Positions 61,111-64,000 of a stretch of 64,000 bases of DNA are shown here, piece after piece; within the stretch, counting starts at the first letter, position 1, and every line of letters begins with the position of its first letter. The notes below the pieces were generated by a model. The model saw nothing but the letters and a program-made list of their open reading frames with translations. It searched no databases and was not told the origin of the DNA. The stretch comes from JBBROS01 sp963752225. GTDB lineage: Bacteria; Pseudomonadota; Alphaproteobacteria; Acetobacterales; Acetobacteraceae. Made by a program: the position numbers and the translations under genes. The stretch spans positions 1,116,001 through 1,180,000 of the forward strand of contig CAVVXS010000007.1 in the NCBI GenBank assembly GCA_963752225.1, read 5' to 3'.

Positions 61111-62079
61111 GTGGCGCGCACTATCCTGTGGCGGCTGCTTTACGCCTTGCCGATCGGGTTTGGGGTCAGCCTCGTGTGCTTCATGCTCGTCTACCTGGCG
61201 CCCGGCGACCCGCTGCAAACCGTGCTGCCGCCCGACGCCAATGCCGAGATGATCGAGATCGTCAAACGCGCCTACGGCTTCGACAAGCCGCTGCCGGTGC
61301 AGTTCGCCAACTGGATCTGGCGTGCGGCGCACGGCGATTTCGGCCTTTCGGTCGCGACACGGCGGCCGGTGTCGCTCGAGGTCGGCGGCGCGCTGGTCAA
61401 CACGCTGCAGCTCGCGGTGTTCGCGGTGCCGCTATCCTTCGTCGTCGGCGCCGGGCTCGGCACCCTTGCGGGTTGCGTGCAGCCGACCCGGATCGGACGG
61501 GCCGTCGACCGGCTGGTGACGGGAACGGCGGTGATGGGGGTGAGCGTGCCGAACTACTGGCTCGGCCTCGTGATGGTGATCGTGTTCGCCGTCGAGCTGT
61601 CCTGGCTGCCGGCGTCGGGGATGGGCCCGAGCGGCTCCGACCACTTCTCCGCGCTCAACCCCGGCGACCTGCCCTATCTCGTGCTTCCGGTGATCACGCT
61701 GGCCATGGTGCCGGTCGGCATCATCGCGCGCACCACGCGGGCCGCGGTGCTCGAGGTGCGCAGCCAGGACTTCGTGACCACGCTGCGGGCCAAAGGCCTC
61801 GGCGAGTGGGCGGTGGTGCGGCACGTGCTGAAAAACGCCGCTCCCGGCATGCTGGCGGTGATGGGGCTGCAATTTGGCTACCTGATGGGCGGCTCGATCC
61901 TGGTCGAGCCGGTGTTCGCATGGCCCGGCTCCGGCACGCTGCTCGGCCGCGCGATCGTCAACCGCGACGTCCCGGTGCTGCAGGGCGCGATCCTTTGCCT
62001 GTCCCTCATCTTCGTCGCCACCAACCTGGTGGTGGACCTCCTGCAGGCGGCGATCGATCCCCGGGTCAGGCGCGCGTGA
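61111..62079 (+). CDS. Peptide ABC transporter permease (DppB-like)
   Basis: A 322-residue permease. It begins ARTILWRLLYALPIGFG, has YLAPGDPLQ and about six helices with the EAA-type loop (TLRAKGLGEWAVVRHVLKNA). The GTG at 61111 starts 7 bases after the binding-protein stop. It overlaps dppC by GTGA. Confidence 0.92.
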   Translation: MARTILWRLLYALPIGFGVSLVCFMLVYLAPGDPLQTVLPPDANAEMIEIVKRAYGFDKPLPVQFANWIWRAAHGDFGLSVATRRPVSLEVGGALVNTLQLAVFAVPLSFVVGAGLGTLAGCVQPTRIGRAVDRLVTGTAVMGVSVPNYWLGLVMVIVFAVELSWLPASGMGPSGSDHFSALNPGDLPYLVLPVITLAMVPVGIIARTTRAAVLEVRSQDFVTTLRAKGLGEWAVVRHVLKNAAPGMLAVMGLQFGYLMGGSILVEPVFAWPGSGTLLGRAIVNRDVPVLQGAILCLSLIFVATNLVVDLLQAAIDPRVRRA

Positions 62080-62978
62080 GCGGGGCCGACGCCCTCACCC
62101 TCGGCGCCACGGCGGCCGGACGCCGCCCGGCGGCCGCGCCAGGGTATTGGGGCATGGTCGGCCGGCGGCTGCGGCGCGACCCCGTCACGGTGGTGTTCGG
62201 CCTGCTGATGCTGGCGATCGTGCTGGCAGCGGTGTTCGCGCCGTTGCTGGCGCCGTTCGACCCCTACAAGGAAAGCGTGCTGCTCCGGCTCAAGCCGTTT
62301 GGCTACCGGGGGCATTGGCTCGGCACCGACGAGCTTGGCCGCGACATCCTGACCCGGCTGCTCTACGGCGGCCAGACTTCGTTGCTGATGGGCGTTGTGC
62401 CGGTGGTCGTCGCCGGATTGATCGGCGGCACGCTGGGCGTGGTGGCGGGATATGCCAGCGGCTGGGTCGGCACACTGATCATGCGCACGATGGACGTGTT
62501 CTACGCCTTCCCCTCGGTGCTGCTGGCGGTCGCCATTTCGGGGGCGATGGGCGGTGGCATGCTGAACGGCATGATCGCGCTGGCCTTGGTGTTCATCCCC
62601 GCGGTGTGCCGGGTGGCGGAAACGGCGACGACGCAGGTGCGCAACCTCGACTTCGTGGAAGCCGCGCGGGCCACCGGCGCCGGACACCTGATGATCGTGC
62701 GTCACCACCTGCTGGGCAACGTGCTGGCGCCGGTGCTGGTCTATGCGTCGAGCCTGGTCAGCGTGTCGATCCTGCTCGCGTCCGGGCTGTCATTCCTGGG
62801 CTTGGGCGTGCGACCGCCGATCCCGGATTGGGGGCTGATGCTGAGCACCTTGCGGCAGGCGATCTATGTGCAGCCCTGGGTGTGCGCGATCCCCGGCGTC
62901 GCGATCTTTCTCACCAGCATGTGCTTCAACCTTGTCAGCGACGGTCTGCGCTCGGCGATGGACGTGCGGATCCGATGA
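62076..62978 (+). CDS. Peptide ABC transporter permease (DppC-like)
   Basis: A 300-residue permease of the OppC/DppC type with DPYKESVLLRLKPF near the start, the GTDELGRDILTRLLYG motif, and the EAARATGAGHLMIVRHHLLGN EAA loop. The GTG at 62076 overlaps the dppB stop. It partners the upstream permease. Confidence 0.92.
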   Translation: MSGADALTLGATAAGRRPAAAPGYWGMVGRRLRRDPVTVVFGLLMLAIVLAAVFAPLLAPFDPYKESVLLRLKPFGYRGHWLGTDELGRDILTRLLYGGQTSLLMGVVPVVVAGLIGGTLGVVAGYASGWVGTLIMRTMDVFYAFPSVLLAVAISGAMGGGMLNGMIALALVFIPAVCRVAETATTQVRNLDFVEAARATGAGHLMIVRHHLLGNVLAPVLVYASSLVSVSILLASGLSFLGLGVRPPIPDWGLMLSTLRQAIYVQPWVCAIPGVAIFLTSMCFNLVSDGLRSAMDVRIR

Positions 62979-63991
62979 TCGTGGCAACGCCCCAGGACCG
63001 CGGCGGGCCGGCGCAGCCGATGCTGATCGCCGACAACCTGCAGAAGCACTTCCCGCTGGCGGGCGGCGGCGCGGTGCGCGCCGTGGACGGCATCTCGTTC
63101 ACCGTCGCGAAGGGCGAAACGCTCGGCGTCGTCGGCGAGAGCGGCTGCGGCAAGAGCACGCTGGCGCGCCTGCTGCTGCATCTGATCGAACCCGATCGCG
63201 GCGAGTTGGTGTTCGACGGCGAGGAGGTCGGCACGCCGCGCGGCATCACTTTGAAAAGCCTGCGGCGGCAGGCGCAGATGGTGTTCCAGGATTCCGCAAG
63301 CTCGCTCAATCCGCGCATGCCGGTGCGGGACAGCGTCGCGTTCGGGCCGCTGGTGCTCGGCCGCTCCCGGCGCAAGGCGGCCGACGAGGCGAACGAGGCG
63401 CTGCGCCGGGTCGGCCTCGACCCGGCGCTGTTCGGACCCCGCTACCCGCACGAGCTCTCCGGCGGACAGAAGCAGCGGGTCAACATTGCCCGCGCGCTCG
63501 CCCTGCAGCCGCGCCTCGTGATCCTGGACGAGGCGGTTTCCGCGCTCGACAAGTCGGTCGAGGCGCAGGTGCTGAACCTGCTCGCTTCGCTCAAGCGCCA
63601 GCTCGGCCTCACCTACGTGTTCATCAGCCACGACCTGGCCGTGGTGCGGCACGTCAGCGACCGGGTGCTGGTGATGTATCTGGGCTGCGTCGCCGAAAGC
63701 GGCCCGGCCGGCCAAGTTTTTGCCCAACCCATGCACCCCTACACGCGCGCGCTGCTGGCGTCCCGGCTCAGCATGGACCCGGACCATCGGGTCGAGACGG
63801 CGCCGATCACCGGCGACCCGCCCTCCCCGGCCAACCCGCCGAGCGGTTGCCGCTTCCGTACCCGCTGCCCGCACGCCGAACCGGTCTGCGCCGAGCACGC
63901 GCCGAGCCCGCCCAGCCGCACCGGTCACGACGCTGCCTGCCACATGCTGCGGCCCGGCTCCGGCCACTCCGAAGCCAGGGCCGCGGCATGA
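62975..63991 (+). CDS. Peptide ABC transporter ATP-binding protein (DppF-like)
   Basis: A 338-residue ATPase: Walker A GESGCGKST, Q-loop FQDSASSLNPRMP, signature LSGGQKQR, Walker B LVILDEAVSALD and the C-terminal CRFRTRCP extension. The FQD and Lys-containing signature place it on the DppF side. The ATG at 62975 overlaps dppC as ATGA. It stops at 63991, overlapping the start of another gene at 63988. Confidence 0.93.
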   Translation: MIVATPQDRGGPAQPMLIADNLQKHFPLAGGGAVRAVDGISFTVAKGETLGVVGESGCGKSTLARLLLHLIEPDRGELVFDGEEVGTPRGITLKSLRRQAQMVFQDSASSLNPRMPVRDSVAFGPLVLGRSRRKAADEANEALRRVGLDPALFGPRYPHELSGGQKQRVNIARALALQPRLVILDEAVSALDKSVEAQVLNLLASLKRQLGLTYVFISHDLAVVRHVSDRVLVMYLGCVAESGPAGQVFAQPMHPYTRALLASRLSMDPDHRVETAPITGDPPSPANPPSGCRFRTRCPHAEPVCAEHAPSPPSRTGHDAACHMLRPGSGHSEARAAA

Positions 63992-64000
63992 CGCCGCTCG
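63988..64000 (+). CDS. Start of the next gene, cut by the window end (perhaps dppD-like)
   Basis: ATG at 63988 overlaps the preceding stop as ATGA and begins M-T-P-L before the window ends. The importer operon lacks its second ATPase here, so a DppD-like gene would be expected next; four codons cannot confirm it. Confidence 0.3.

Overview
The window is very GC-rich DNA from an alphaproteobacterium that makes bacteriochlorophyll a. The core evidence is a compact photosynthesis gene cluster at about 45.2-59.4 kb. It reads crtE-crtF-bchC-bchX-bchY-bchZ-pufB-pufA-pufL-pufM-pufC on the minus strand, with crtD-crtC running divergently. The crtEF-bchCXYZ-puf order, a tetraheme PufC, spirilloxanthin-branch carotenoid genes, several xanthine-dehydrogenase-family enzymes, a PEP-CTERM protein and GC-rich multi-hairpin intergenic repeats together suggest a purple bacterium or aerobic anoxygenic phototroph of the Acetobacteraceae type (Rhodopila/Acidiphilium-like). 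That placement is inference, because there is no rRNA gene in the window.

Layout. 0-5.3 kb: cyanase, a stand-alone response regulator, a small four-helix membrane protein, a class-I-phosphodiesterase-like HD protein, an HSD10-like short-chain dehydrogenase, and the KDPG aldolase and KDG kinase pair. 5.3-9.9 kb: a PEP-CTERM protein and a three-subunit molybdenum hydroxylase (2Fe-2S, FAD/4Fe-4S and Mo subunits). 10-17.6 kb: a glycosyltransferase, then housekeeping genes (NAD kinase, Nit-type amidase, a PhnW-like aminotransferase, ThiD, GlmM). 17.7-23.5 kb: an overlapping five-gene operon coding for a second molybdenum hydroxylase (S, L and M subunits), a DadA-like FAD oxidase and an RraA-family aldolase/decarboxylase. 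23.5-31.6 kb: a ParB-like protein and a peptide ABC importer with two paralogous Tat-type binding proteins. 31.7-42.2 kb: UPF0114, a family-2 glycosyltransferase, MepA, an MFS exporter, an orphan Mo subunit, tandem His-rich secreted proteins, an MlrC-type metallopeptidase and an HDAC-family deacetylase. 42.2-45.1 kb: glyA-nrdR-ribD. 45.2-59.4 kb: the photosynthesis cluster, preceded by a cytochrome c with two heme domains. 59.5-64 kb: a second peptide ABC importer, cut off by the window end.

How the genes work together. CrtE, CrtF, CrtC and CrtD belong to carotenoid synthesis, BchXYZ and BchC to the chlorophyllide-to-bacteriochlorophyll steps, PufBA to LH1, PufLM to the reaction centre, and PufC with the neighbouring di-heme cytochrome to cyclic electron return. 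Two perfect TGT-N12-ACA boxes, upstream of bchC and between crtE and crtD, fit PpsR/CrtJ repression. Neighbouring genes are commonly stitched together by 4-bp start/stop overlaps (ATGA, GTGA, TTGA).

Main oddities. bchY carries an apparent 1-nt frameshift that separates its N-terminus from the rest. crtF seems to start at CTG, and crtC has no recognisable start codon. Five copies of a multi-hairpin repeat sit just after stop codons, and one supplies the C-terminus of RibD. A 12-bp unit is repeated six times across the stop codon of the RraA gene. No tRNA, rRNA, CRISPR array or insertion sequence was seen.
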